From assembly GCA_015486705.1 (NCBI GenBank), contig WFRG01000087.1, positions 1 through 8,181 on the forward strand: a stretch of 8,181 nucleotides of DNA, in the 5' to 3' direction. The notes under the pieces were generated by a model. That model was not told where the DNA came from. It saw only the letters and a program-made list of their open reading frames with translations, and did no database searches. The position numbers were made by a program, and so were the translations under genes. The first letter of the stretch is position 1. Every line of letters starts with the position of its first letter. Below are positions 1 through 7,231 of this stretch, piece by piece. Source of the stretch: Hippea sp. (GTDB lineage: Bacteria; Campylobacterota_A; Desulfurellia; Desulfurellales; Hippeaceae).

Positions 1-47
1 AGATAACATTAAAAATATGAAATATTAGCAGTAAGCTTTTTAAAGTG

Positions 48-76
48 TTGACAAAAGATAACTTAGGTGTTATAGA
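48..76 (+). promoter_or_regulatory. Extended -10 sigma-70-type promoter for citrate synthase
   Basis: A perfect -35 TTGACA lies at 48-53, followed by a 17-base spacer and a -10 TATAGA at 71-76. A TG one base upstream of the -10 (68-69) makes it an extended -10. The predicted start of transcription is near 83, giving a leader of about 70 bases. The stretch upstream (1-47) is AT-rich and could help RNA polymerase bind. Strength is inferred from the match to consensus; it fits a highly expressed central-metabolism gene. Confidence 0.8.
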
Positions 77-151
77 TATCTTAGAGGTGTTTAAAAGAAA
101 CTGAATTGTTCGTTAAGGACTGAAAAAAAATTATTTTTTAGGAGGTTTACG

Positions 152-1459
152 ATGGGAATTAAGGAGAAGCTGTATGAGAAAATCCAGGCCCATAGGCCAA
201 GGATTACGAGGCTTTACAAAGAGTATGCAGACAAGGTCATCGACGATGTTACTGTTTACAAGGTTATTGCAGGTATGAAGGGTATAAAAGCCCTTATTAC
301 CGACATCTCCTATCTTGACCCTTATGAGGGTATTAGATTTAGAGGCTACACAATTCCCGAAGCATTGGAAAAGCTGCCAAAGCCAGAAGGAAAAGAAATG
401 CCTTATGTTGAAGGTCATTTCTATCTGCTGCTGACAGGTGAATTGCCTACGGAAGAGGATGTTGAGGAAGTATACAAAGAATGGAAAAAAAGAGAGACTT
501 TGCCTCAGTACGTAATAGATACTTTAAGAGCTATGCCAAGGGATACACATCCAATGACCATGTTTACAGCCGGAATACTTGCAATGCAAAGGGATTCCAA
601 ATTTGCTGAGTGGTATGCATCTGGTAAGTTTAATAAGAACGACGCTTGGGAATATATGTATGAAGACGTTATGGACTTGTTGCCTAAATTGCCACTCTTA
701 GGAGCATATATCTATAGAATGAAATATAAAGGTGATACACATATTCCAAGCGATCCTAAGTTGGATTTTGGCGGCAACTTTGCTTACATGATGGGTATTC
801 CTGAGCCATATGACGAAGTTGCAAGAATGTACTTCATCTTGCACTCTGACCATGAGTCCGGAAATGTATCTGCACATACAACTCACCTTGTTGCAAGTGC
901 ATTGTCAGATATCTACTACTCCTATGCAGCTGGCATGTGCGGTCTTGCTGGTCCATTACATGGTCTTGCAAACCAAGAGGTTCTGAAATGGATTCAGGGT
1001 GTAATGGAAAAAATGGGCGGCAAGATTCCTACCAAAGAAGAGATGGAGAAATTTGTTTGGGATACATTGAATGGCGGTCAGGTAATACCAGGATTTGGCC
1101 ATGCAGTTTTGAGAAAGACAGACCCAAGATATATGGCTCAAAGAGAATTTGCTTTGAAACACTTACCAGATGACCCAATATTTAAGTATGTTGACTTGTT
1201 ATATCAGGTAGTTCCACCAATTTTGCAGCAACTTGGCAAGGTAAAGAACCCATGGCCAAACGTAGATGCGCACTCAGGCTGCATCCAGTGGCATTATGGC
1301 GTAAGGGAGTACGATTTCTATACAGTGCTTTTCGGTATCGGAAGGGCTTTAGGTGTTACAGCGAACATTATTTGGGACAGGGGTCTTGGGTATCAAATCG
1401 AAAGACCAAAATCCATTACAACAGACATGCTCGAGGAGCTTGCTGGCGTCAAGAAGTAA
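152..1459 (+). CDS. gltA: Citrate synthase, mitochondrial (eukaryote-like) type
   Basis: This cytoplasmic enzyme joins acetyl-CoA and oxaloacetate to make citrate and CoA. The 435-residue protein is full length for the mitochondrial-type branch, not the shorter archaeal/Bacillus or the E. coli type II form. The three catalytic residues are visible: His270 in GPLHGLANQEV, His317 in GFGHAVLRKTDPRY and Asp372 in NPWPNVDAHSG. The long HSDHESGNVSAHTTHL block before them is a hallmark of the mitochondrial type. An AGGAGGT ribosome site at 140-146 sits six bases before the ATG. The gene has its own strong promoter and terminator, so it is probably transcribed mainly alone. Related enzymes occur in Geobacter and Desulfurellales. 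In Desulfurella and Hippea, citrate synthase is reported to run backwards in a reversed oxidative TCA cycle. Whether this one does cannot be read from its sequence. Confidence 0.97.
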   Translation: MGIKEKLYEKIQAHRPRITRLYKEYADKVIDDVTVYKVIAGMKGIKALITDISYLDPYEGIRFRGYTIPEALEKLPKPEGKEMPYVEGHFYLLLTGELPTEEDVEEVYKEWKKRETLPQYVIDTLRAMPRDTHPMTMFTAGILAMQRDSKFAEWYASGKFNKNDAWEYMYEDVMDLLPKLPLLGAYIYRMKYKGDTHIPSDPKLDFGGNFAYMMGIPEPYDEVARMYFILHSDHESGNVSAHTTHLVASALSDIYYSYAAGMCGLAGPLHGLANQEVLKWIQGVMEKMGGKIPTKEEMEKFVWDTLNGGQVIPGFGHAVLRKTDPRYMAQREFALKHLPDDPIFKYVDLLYQVVPPILQQLGKVKNPWPNVDAHSGCIQWHYGVREYDFYTVLFGIGRALGVTANIIWDRGLGYQIERPKSITTDMLEELAGVKK

Positions 1460-1484
1460 GCATAAATTTATTAAAAATCGATCA

Positions 1485-1514
1485 GGGAGGGTTTTTAAAA
1501 GCCCTCCCTTTTTT
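1485..1514 (+). terminator. Intrinsic terminator of citrate synthase
   Basis: GGGAGGG (1485-1491) pairs with CCCTCCC (1502-1508). The stem can extend inward by one G-T and two A-T pairs, leaving a four-base loop, and is followed directly by six T (1509-1514). It begins 25 bases after the citrate synthase stop and ends four bases before the next start codon. Any transcript reading through it would carry the hairpin against the start of the radical SAM gene. Confidence 0.88.
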
Positions 1515-1518
1515 ATTT

Positions 1519-2373
1519 ATGGTAAAATTAAAAGATTTAGTTGGTAATAGCTGTAGACTTTGTCCTCGCGAATGCGGTGTAGATAGAAACAGATTTAAAG
1601 GGCTGTGTAAAACCTCAAATAGACTTGAAATAGCAAGTTATAATATACACTGTGGCGAAGAACCGCCAATAAGTGGTGAAAATGGTAGTGGAACTATATT
1701 TTTTGCCGGTTGCAATTTGAGCTGTATCTATTGTCAAAACTATCCCATTAGCCAACTCGTTAAAGCGAAGAGATCGGTAACAGTTGAGGAGCTCGCAGAT
1801 ATAATGTTAAAGCTCCAGAAAAGAAAGGCGCACAACATAAACCTTGTAACGCCATCTCACTTTGTTCATCTCATAACGGAAGCAATTGAAATAGCGAGAA
1901 ATAGGGGGCTAAAAATACCCATTGTATATAACACTTCATCGTACGATAAGGAAGAAGTAGTTTACGCTTTAAACGATTTTGTTGATGTTTATTTGGCAGA
2001 TTTAAAATATGTAGATAATGAAGTTTCTAAAGAACTTTCAGGAGTTTCTGACTATTTTGATATTGCAATAAGGGCAATTTTGGCTATGCATAAAACAAAA
2101 GGTAAATTAGTTTTAGAGAATGGGTTGGCAAAAAAGGGTTTAATTGTTAGACACCTGGTTTTGCCGGGTTTTTTGAAGAATACAGAAAGGGTATTATATT
2201 GGTTAAAGGATAATATTCCTGATGTTACTGTATCTGTTATGTTTCAATACTTTCCTGCCTACAAAGCCTTGAGCCATTCAAGGATTAATAGGAAGATTAA
2301 TTCCGAGGAATATTTTGCTGTTTTAGAACTGATTAACAAGCTTAACTTAGATGGTTTTGTGCAAGAGATATAG
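1519..2373 (+). CDS. Radical SAM protein, PflX/COG1313 type (pyruvate formate-lyase activase-like)
   Basis: This is a 284-residue radical SAM protein. The CX3CX2C motif that holds the 4Fe-4S cluster is C65, C69 and C72 in GCNLSCIYCQNYPIS. A second cysteine set at the N-terminus (C12, C15, C19, C30; CRLCPRECGVDR) is typical of the COG1313 branch and could hold another metal or cluster. The family resembles glycyl-radical-enzyme activases, but its real substrate is not established and no glycyl-radical partner lies here. The frame stays open upstream to 1252, but that part runs through citrate synthase and its terminator. The ATG at 1519 is the only reasonable start before the first cysteines. 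It has no Shine-Dalgarno site, because the bases before it are the terminator's T tract. Expression may depend on read-through from citrate synthase or on a leaderless message. Confidence 0.85.
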   Translation: MVKLKDLVGNSCRLCPRECGVDRNRFKGLCKTSNRLEIASYNIHCGEEPPISGENGSGTIFFAGCNLSCIYCQNYPISQLVKAKRSVTVEELADIMLKLQKRKAHNINLVTPSHFVHLITEAIEIARNRGLKIPIVYNTSSYDKEEVVYALNDFVDVYLADLKYVDNEVSKELSGVSDYFDIAIRAILAMHKTKGKLVLENGLAKKGLIVRHLVLPGFLKNTERVLYWLKDNIPDVTVSVMFQYFPAYKALSHSRINRKINSEEYFAVLELINKLNLDGFVQEI

Positions 2374-2390
2374 ATTTTATTTTAAAGTTT

Positions 2391-2399
2391 TGTTATAGT
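2391..2399 (+). promoter_or_regulatory. Possible extended -10 promoter for ftsH-folP
   Basis: TGTTATAGT is an extended -10 element (TG, one base, TATAGT) in the 53-base gap before ftsH. It nearly matches the citrate synthase promoter core TGTTATAGA. The bases about 17 upstream (2371-2376) are a poor -35. Transcription would start near 2406, about 20 bases before the ftsH ATG. No terminator hairpin is visible after the radical SAM gene, so cotranscription with it is also possible. Confidence 0.45.
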
Positions 2400-2426
2400 T
2401 CTGTTGACTATATTTAGGAGGTAAAG

Positions 2427-4226
2427 ATGTCCCCTGTTTACAGGAATGCTTTGTTGTGGATGATTATAGCTGTTGTAATGATTTTGCTTTTTAATATGTT
2501 TAACACGAGTCAGTACTCTTATAAGCAGATTAACTACACAAAGTTTGTGCAACTTGTTGATAATAAAGATGTTAAGTCTGTAAAGTTCGATGGTCATGAC
2601 GTTTATTTAGTAACTAATAGTGGAAAAAGATTTAGGGTTTATACTCCTGATGTTAAAAATATTGCCAATAAACTTGCTAAAGAAAACATACCTGTGCAAG
2701 TAAAACCCGAGCAAAATAACTCTTTGTTGACAAACATACTTATATACTGGGCGCCAATGGTAGTTTTTATTTTCCTTTGGTTCTATTTCATGAATCAGAT
2801 GAACAGAGGTGGTAAAGCGCTGTCTTTTGGCAAGAGCAATGCTCGCATGTTTGTTAGCGATCCGAAGAATCGTGTGACGTTTAAAGATGTTGCGGGAATT
2901 GATGAAGTGAAGGATGAATTGATAGAAATTATAGAATTTTTGAAGAATCCAAAAAAGTTTACAAAATTGGGAGCTAAAATTCCAAAAGGGGTATTACTTG
3001 TTGGTTCTCCAGGAACTGGCAAGACGCTTGTTGCAAAAGCAGTGGCTGGAGAAGCCGGTGTGCCATTTTTAACTATAAGTGGTTCGGATTTCGTTGAGAT
3101 GTTTGTAGGTGTTGGAGCAAGCAGGGTTAGAGACCTTTTTAATCAAGCCAAAAGAAACGCCCCATGCATAGTCTTTATAGATGAAATAGACGCCGTTGGA
3201 AGGCAAAGAGGTGCTGGCGTAGGTGGAGGCAATGATGAAAGGGAGCAGACTTTAAATCAGTTGCTTGTTGAGATGGATGGTTTTCAAACAGATACTAACA
3301 TTATTATTATGGCTGCTACCAATAGACCGGATGTTTTAGATCCCGCGCTTCTGAGGCCAGGAAGGTTTGATAGGAGGATAGTTGTTCCTAAGCCAGATGT
3401 TAAAGGTAGACTTGAGATTTTAAAGGTTCATACAAGAAAAATACCTGTAGATGAAAGTGTTGATTTGGAAGTTATTGCTAAAACCACATCGGGTTTTGTT
3501 GGCGCAGATTTGGCTAATCTTGTCAATGAGGCTGCCCTGATTGCAGCAAGGAATAATAAAAACAAGGTTGAGATGGAGGATTTTGAGATAGCAAAAGACA
3601 AAGTTTTAATGGGGCCAGAAAGAAAGAATGTTTTGATTAGTGAGAGGGAAAAAAGAATTACAGCTTATCATGAATCAGGCCATGCGATTGTTGCTAAAAT
3701 GTTACCTAATACAGACCCCGTTCACAAGGTCAGCATCATTCCTCGTGGTATGGCTTTGGGTGTTACTCAGCAGTTGCCTGAGGATGATAAATATACGTAC
3801 GATAAGGATTATCTACTCAATAGAATAGCGGTATTGATGGGTGGAAGGGCCGCAGAAGAAGTTATGCTTAACAATATAACCACAGGAGCTGGTAACGATA
3901 TTGAACGGGCTACCGATATTGCAAGAAGAATGGTGTGTGAATGGGGCATGAGTTCCTTAGGCCCTGTGCATTTTACAGATGAAGGTAAAGAGGTGTTTTT
4001 GGGTAGGGATATAGCTGTTAAAAAGACATTATCTGAGGAAACAGCCAAGCTTGTAGACCTTGAGGTTAGAAAGATTGTTGAAGATGCATATGGTGTGGCT
4101 GTGAAAATAATTGAAGAGAATAGGGATAAAGTCGAGAAGATGGCTCAGAGGTTGCTTGAGAAAGAGGTTATTGAAGCCAAAGAAATCGATGAAATTTTGG
4201 GGTTGGATGATGATAAAGCTGCTTAA
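2427..4226 (+). CDS. ftsH: ATP-dependent zinc metalloprotease FtsH
   Basis: This inner-membrane AAA+ protease pulls out and degrades membrane and unstable soluble proteins as a hexamer. The 599-residue protein has the standard order. A first membrane segment (about 8-25) is followed by a short periplasmic domain, a second membrane segment (about 104-122), and the AAA domain. That domain carries Walker A GSPGTGKT (193-200), the pore loop MFVG (225-228), Walker B VFIDE (249-253) and the second region of homology around ATNRP (297-301) with RPGRFDR (310-316). The protease domain has zinc site HESGH (415-419) and a third ligand at D491 in [10 protein letters not shown]. Two small departures from the common form are Ser194 in Walker A (usually Pro) and Ser417 in HExGH (usually Ala). 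Neither removes a catalytic residue. AGGAGGT at 2416-2422 precedes the ATG. The 3' end overlaps folP, which implies one transcript. Confidence 0.98.
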   Translation: MSPVYRNALLWMIIAVVMILLFNMFNTSQYSYKQINYTKFVQLVDNKDVKSVKFDGHDVYLVTNSGKRFRVYTPDVKNIANKLAKENIPVQVKPEQNNSLLTNILIYWAPMVVFIFLWFYFMNQMNRGGKALSFGKSNARMFVSDPKNRVTFKDVAGIDEVKDELIEIIEFLKNPKKFTKLGAKIPKGVLLVGSPGTGKTLVAKAVAGEAGVPFLTISGSDFVEMFVGVGASRVRDLFNQAKRNAPCIVFIDEIDAVGRQRGAGVGGGNDEREQTLNQLLVEMDGFQTDTNIIIMAATNRPDVLDPALLRPGRFDRRIVVPKPDVKGRLEILKVHTRKIPVDESVDLEVIAKTTSGFVGADLANLVNEAALIAARNNKNKVEMEDFEIAKDKVLMGPERKNVLISEREKRITAYHESGHAIVAKMLPNTDPVHKVSIIPRGMALGVTQQLPEDDKYTYDKDYLLNRIAVLMGGRAAEEVMLNNITTGAGNDIERATDIARRMVCEWGMSSLGPVHFTDEGKEVFLGRDIAVKKTLSEETAKLVDLEVRKIVEDAYGVAVKIIEENRDKVEKMAQRLLEKEVIEAKEIDEILGLDDDKAA

Positions 4227-5418
4227 GTTTGATTCTTTAGATAAGGTAAGGGAAAAGCTCGAGACTATAGGTGTTGATAAAGCTGCTTTTGAATTAATGG
4301 AAGGCAAAGGCGTATGCTACGGTGTTTTGATAAAGAATTGTAAATTTTACCATGCGAATGTCCTGAAGCAGGAAGCCTTGTCTTTGGGTATAGATTGTGC
4401 TGTTCAAAAGGACGTTGTTACGGCGAAGGTTGAAGTGTCAGATTGCTTGATTTTGGGCGATGTGAAAAGACTGCTTAAGCTTTCGGAGAAATTGAAAAAT
4501 CAAAATTTTAAGTTTTTGATGGATATAGGGGTAGAAATAGAGAAGAGCATAAACAGTATTACAAAAAGCGAGTTTGTTTTTGAGTTTGCTGGTAAAGAAA
4601 TACTTTTAAAAGATAGATTTATGATCATGGGTATTCTCAATGTAACGCCGGATTCTTTTTCTGACGGTGGTGATTACTTTGATGTGGATAAAGCTCTAAA
4701 ACGTGTTGAAGAGATGATAGAAGAAGGGGCTGATATCGTTGATATAGGGGGAGAATCCACAAGACCGTTTTCTGAACCTGTGAGCTTAGAAGAAGAGTTA
4801 AATAGAGTTATGCCTATCATAGAGGCTGTAAAAAGAGAGTTTCCCAGCGTGGTTTTATCCATTGACACTTACAAGTCAAAAGTTGCACAAGAGGCCTTGG
4901 ACAGGGGTGTGGAGATTGTAAATGATATAAGTGGACTTGGCTTCGACAAGAAGCTAATAGAAGTTTTGGCAAGTGGCGACTGCGGTATCGTTGAGATGCA
5001 CATAAAAGGGGTGCCGAAGAATATGCAGAAAGACCCATACTATGATGATGTGATATCAGAAATAAATGGAAAGTTTGGCGAAGTTTTAAGTAAACTTAGG
5101 AATGCTGGTATCGGTGAAAATAGAGTAATACTTGATCCGGGCATTGGCTTTGGAAAGAGATTTGAACACAACCTAGAGATTTTGAATAACATAGAAGCTT
5201 TCAAAGTTTGGGGCAGGCCTATTCTTGTAGGAACATCAAGAAAGAGTTTTATCGGCGGCGTATTAGATATAGAAAACCCAAAGGATAGGCTATTTGGAAC
5301 GGTTGCGTCAAATGTACTTGCTTTTGCAAAGGGTGCTCATATCTTTAGGGTTCATGATGTAAGAGCACATAAAGAGGCTTTGAAGTTGGCCGAGGCTATT
5401 TTAAGAGAGCGAATTTAA
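4207..5418 (+). CDS. folP: Dihydropteroate synthase with N-terminal extension
   Basis: The enzyme joins p-aminobenzoate to hydroxymethyl-dihydropterin diphosphate in folate synthesis and is the target of sulfonamides. The catalytic TIM barrel starts near residue 137. It shows MGILNVTPDSFSDGG (141-155), DIGGESTRP (179-187), SIDT (218-221), NDISG (239-243), DPGIGFGK (310-317), GTSRKSF (342-348) and RVHDV (381-385), so it looks intact. At 403 residues it is much longer than the usual 270-290. The first 135 or so residues form an added domain containing HANVLKQEALSLG (49-61). I recall similar extensions in deltaproteobacterial and campylobacterial enzymes; their role is unknown. Phe188 replaces the glycine usual after STRP. 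The start is ATGATG at 4207 or 4210, 14-20 bases inside ftsH, with only a weak TGGGG before it, so translation is probably coupled to ftsH. Confidence 0.95.
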   Translation: MMIKLLKFDSLDKVREKLETIGVDKAAFELMEGKGVCYGVLIKNCKFYHANVLKQEALSLGIDCAVQKDVVTAKVEVSDCLILGDVKRLLKLSEKLKNQNFKFLMDIGVEIEKSINSITKSEFVFEFAGKEILLKDRFMIMGILNVTPDSFSDGGDYFDVDKALKRVEEMIEEGADIVDIGGESTRPFSEPVSLEEELNRVMPIIEAVKREFPSVVLSIDTYKSKVAQEALDRGVEIVNDISGLGFDKKLIEVLASGDCGIVEMHIKGVPKNMQKDPYYDDVISEINGKFGEVLSKLRNAGIGENRVILDPGIGFGKRFEHNLEILNNIEAFKVWGRPILVGTSRKSFIGGVLDIENPKDRLFGTVASNVLAFAKGAHIFRVHDVRAHKEALKLAEAILRERI

Positions 5419-5744
5419 TCTATCATCTCTACAATTTTAGAGTTCCGCAGGGCATTTTCTTTTACTATTGAGTTTATAGCATCAATGATGCAGCTAATTT
5501 GTTCTGGATTTGACAGTGTGTAGCGATTGTATATGCCTTCTTTTTTTAGTGTTACTATGTTAACTTGTTGAAGAATGCTTAAGTGCTTTGAAATAATGGA
5601 TTGATTTTTTTTAAAATGATTAGCAAGATGATTCACACATTTTGGTTCTTTTATGTTCAATAGATATTCGCAGATGGCAAGGCGCAAGGGGTGGGCCAGT
5701 GCCTTTGCCACCTGCGTTTTAGCTTCAAACGTATCCATTCTCAT
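5415..5744 (-). CDS. ArsR/SmtB-family winged-helix repressor, possibly sulfur-responsive
   Basis: This 109-residue protein has the ArsR fold: an opening helix with KALAHPLRLAICEYL (14-28), a recognition helix KNQSIISKHLSIL (46-58) and a wing with KKEGIYNRYTL (67-77). It has three cysteines: C25, C36 and C85. C25 aligns with the first reactive cysteine of the persulfide sensors SqrR and BigR (LxILCxL). The second sensor cysteine, expected near residue 94, is Val here; C36 or C85 would have to replace it. The ArsR arsenite motif ELCVCDL is only partly kept (KCVNHL), so classic arsenite sensing is unlikely. It is the last gene of the fmdE-tauE-arsR operon. Its ATG overlaps the tauE stop as ATGA and there is no clear ribosome site, which suggests coupled translation. 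It probably represses its own operon through the palindrome at 7235-7254. The inducer is inferred, not shown. Confidence 0.9.
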   Translation of the reverse strand: MRMDTFEAKTQVAKALAHPLRLAICEYLLNIKEPKCVNHLANHFKKNQSIISKHLSILQQVNIVTLKKEGIYNRYTLSNPEQISCIIDAINSIVKENALRNSKIVEMID

Positions 5745-6520
5745 TTGAATCTTATTCCAAATAACCCCAACGTCAATTTAATAGCTATCAAAAAAAGAAT
5801 TATAGCATATATTGTTTTAATTGTCTTGGGTTTTGCTTTTTTGACTGTAAATCTTGCTCCTAATTGGGAACCTAACAAGACGGCAACTACCAATACAGCT
5901 GTTGTGGTTAGGTCAAAATGACCTTCAGCAACATGTCCTAAAAATCCACTTGCAGATGAGAATGTAACAACGTAGGCTGTTGTAGCTGCTGCCCTTTTTG
6001 CGCCATAACCCATGCTCATTAAAATAGGTGCTGCCAAAAATCCACCGCCTATGCCCAACATTCCGCCTATGAAACCTATGAGTAGACCGCTGAAACCACC
6101 GTAAATTAACCTTTTTTTAAACTCTATCAAGTTGTCTTGATCTGGTGCCTTTGTTGATATAAATACCTTTGTTGCAGCTGCTAAAACAGCTATGATGAAC
6201 AGTATTAAAATGATTCGTGTTGGTAAATATTGAACTACATAGGCTCCAATTGGTGCTCCTATTATAGCAGATAGGGCAAAGGGTAGGGCACCTCTGTAAT
6301 CTATGAGTTTTGCTTTGTGGTACGGAATCATTGCAAGGCCTGTGTTTAAACCGTTGAGCAAAAGGCCAAGCGGTATGGCAACGCTTTTTAGATCAAAACC
6401 CAGCCACTTCATCACAGGGACATACACCATACCGCCACCCAGACCCAACATTGCAAATAAGAACGATGCTGCCCATATAATTACGAATGTCAACCCCAAG
6501 ATTGAAATAGAGGGTGTCAT
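5741..6520 (-). CDS. TauE/SafE-family permease (putative sulfite/organosulfonate exporter)
   Basis: This 259-residue inner-membrane protein consists almost wholly of hydrophobic segments. It is built as two related halves. Each half carries the family signature after its first helix: MLGLGGGMVYVPV (24-36) and MLGIGGGFLAAPIL (154-167). A polar stretch around 122-137 separates the halves. Family members move small sulfur compounds or other anions such as sulfite, sulfoacetate or thiosulfate; the substrate cannot be read from the sequence. The gene starts three bases after the fmdE stop, with GAGAGGT as ribosome site, and its stop overlaps the arsR start. TauE-like permeases also occur beside the persulfide-sensing repressor BigR, which supports a role in handling sulfur species. 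The sequence looks complete. Confidence 0.92.
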   Translation of the reverse strand: MTPSISILGLTFVIIWAASFLFAMLGLGGGMVYVPVMKWLGFDLKSVAIPLGLLLNGLNTGLAMIPYHKAKLIDYRGALPFALSAIIGAPIGAYVVQYLPTRIILILFIIAVLAAATKVFISTKAPDQDNLIEFKKRLIYGGFSGLLIGFIGGMLGIGGGFLAAPILMSMGYGAKRAAATTAYVVTFSSASGFLGHVAEGHFDLTTTAVLVVAVLLGSQLGARFTVKKAKPKTIKTIYAIILFLIAIKLTLGLFGIRFK

Positions 6521-6523
6521 TTT

Positions 6524-7198
6524 CTACCTCTCTATCAGATTCGTGTATTTAAAGCAATCTAAGCATACCTTTTTACCGTCCTCAATCCTCAAATAATTTT
6601 CAGCTACTGCATCGCCGCACTTCTCGCAGAATGCCAAATTAAAGCAAGAGTCACCCTTTCCTGGATCGTAATCAAATGGCCCTTCAATCTTTACGATTTC
6701 TTCAAATTTTTTGTTGAATAAACCCAAAAATGCTTCTTTTGCTACCTCTTGGTCAACTTCAGCTGGTGGTACGCCATTTATTCTGTACTTTGTGATGAAA
6801 GGAGCTTCATATGCTGCCTTCATGATTTCTGGCCTTACTGTGACCTTAACAGCTTTTTTGTTTTTCTTGTCGATTAACATGTAAGCCCATTTGCCGCGAG
6901 GGTCTTTTGACATAATGCCTTTTCCAAATGTACATCCAGTTGCAAATTGGACTCCATCTGCAAAGCAGCCACCCGCATGATGGTCACCTACGTAAATTAT
7001 CACTTCTTTGTCCATACTAAGTTCCCTTGTTGTTCCTAATGCTTTTAATCCAGCAAGTCCTGCCAGATATCCCATTGGCATGCCACCACAGAAATGCCCG
7101 TGAATGTTCAATGCAGAGTAAAGCAGCTCTTTCTCTGTGTTATCCAATGTCTTGATGCTGTCTACGACCTCTCTGTGAGCTTTAAACCTTTCAAGCAT
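6524..7198 (-). CDS. FmdE-family protein with C-terminal DksA-type zinc ribbon
   Basis: The N-terminal part is an FmdE domain (named from the molybdenum formylmethanofuran dehydrogenase operon). It shows HGHFCGGMPMGYLAG (33-47), GDHHAGGCFADGVQFATG (71-88) and CTFGKG (89-94), with conserved His and Cys residues that could bind metal. The C-terminus has a four-cysteine ribbon, C191, C194, C212 and C215. Its CX2C-X17-CX2C spacing matches the DksA/TraR zinc finger. The protein has 224 residues and is probably cytoplasmic. No formylmethanofuran dehydrogenase genes are present, so a role in methanogenesis is not suggested and its biochemical function is unknown. The chosen ATG has a perfect GGAGGT site upstream. 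An in-frame ATG 15 bases earlier would place that site inside the gene. It is the first gene of the operon with tauE and arsR, which points to sulfur or metal chemistry. Confidence 0.9.
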   Translation of the reverse strand: MLERFKAHREVVDSIKTLDNTEKELLYSALNIHGHFCGGMPMGYLAGLAGLKALGTTRELSMDKEVIIYVGDHHAGGCFADGVQFATGCTFGKGIMSKDPRGKWAYMLIDKKNKKAVKVTVRPEIMKAAYEAPFITKYRINGVPPAEVDQEVAKEAFLGLFNKKFEEIVKIEGPFDYDPGKGDSCFNLAFCEKCGDAVAENYLRIEDGKKVCLDCFKYTNLIER

Positions 7199-7204
7199 TC
7201 TACC

Positions 7205-7210
7205 ACCTCC
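7205..7210 (-). promoter_or_regulatory. Ribosome binding site that fixes the fmdE start
   Basis: On the minus strand GGAGGT stands six bases before the ATG at 7198. The alternative ATG at 7213 has no such site and would make these bases code for Gly-Gly. The downstream ATG is therefore preferred. Confidence 0.85.
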
Positions 7211-7231
7211 CATTCATTAATTTCTATTTAT

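Noticed and set aside
1440..1468. Weak promoter for the radical SAM gene (TTGCTG, 17 bases, TAAATT)
   Set aside because: It matches only three and four of six consensus bases, and its transcript would run into the terminator hairpin.
1252..1518. Longer radical SAM protein starting inside citrate synthase
   Set aside because: The added residues would be translated from citrate synthase codons in another frame and from the terminator hairpin, and they resemble no radical SAM N-terminus.
5427..5442. Possible bidirectional terminator between folP and arsR (CTCTA...TAGAG)
   Set aside because: The stem is only five pairs, contains few G-C pairs and is not followed by a T tract on either strand.
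7199..7213. Earlier ATG for the FmdE gene
   Set aside because: It would bury the perfect GGAGGT ribosome site inside the coding region and adds only five residues (MGGGR) outside the conserved domain.
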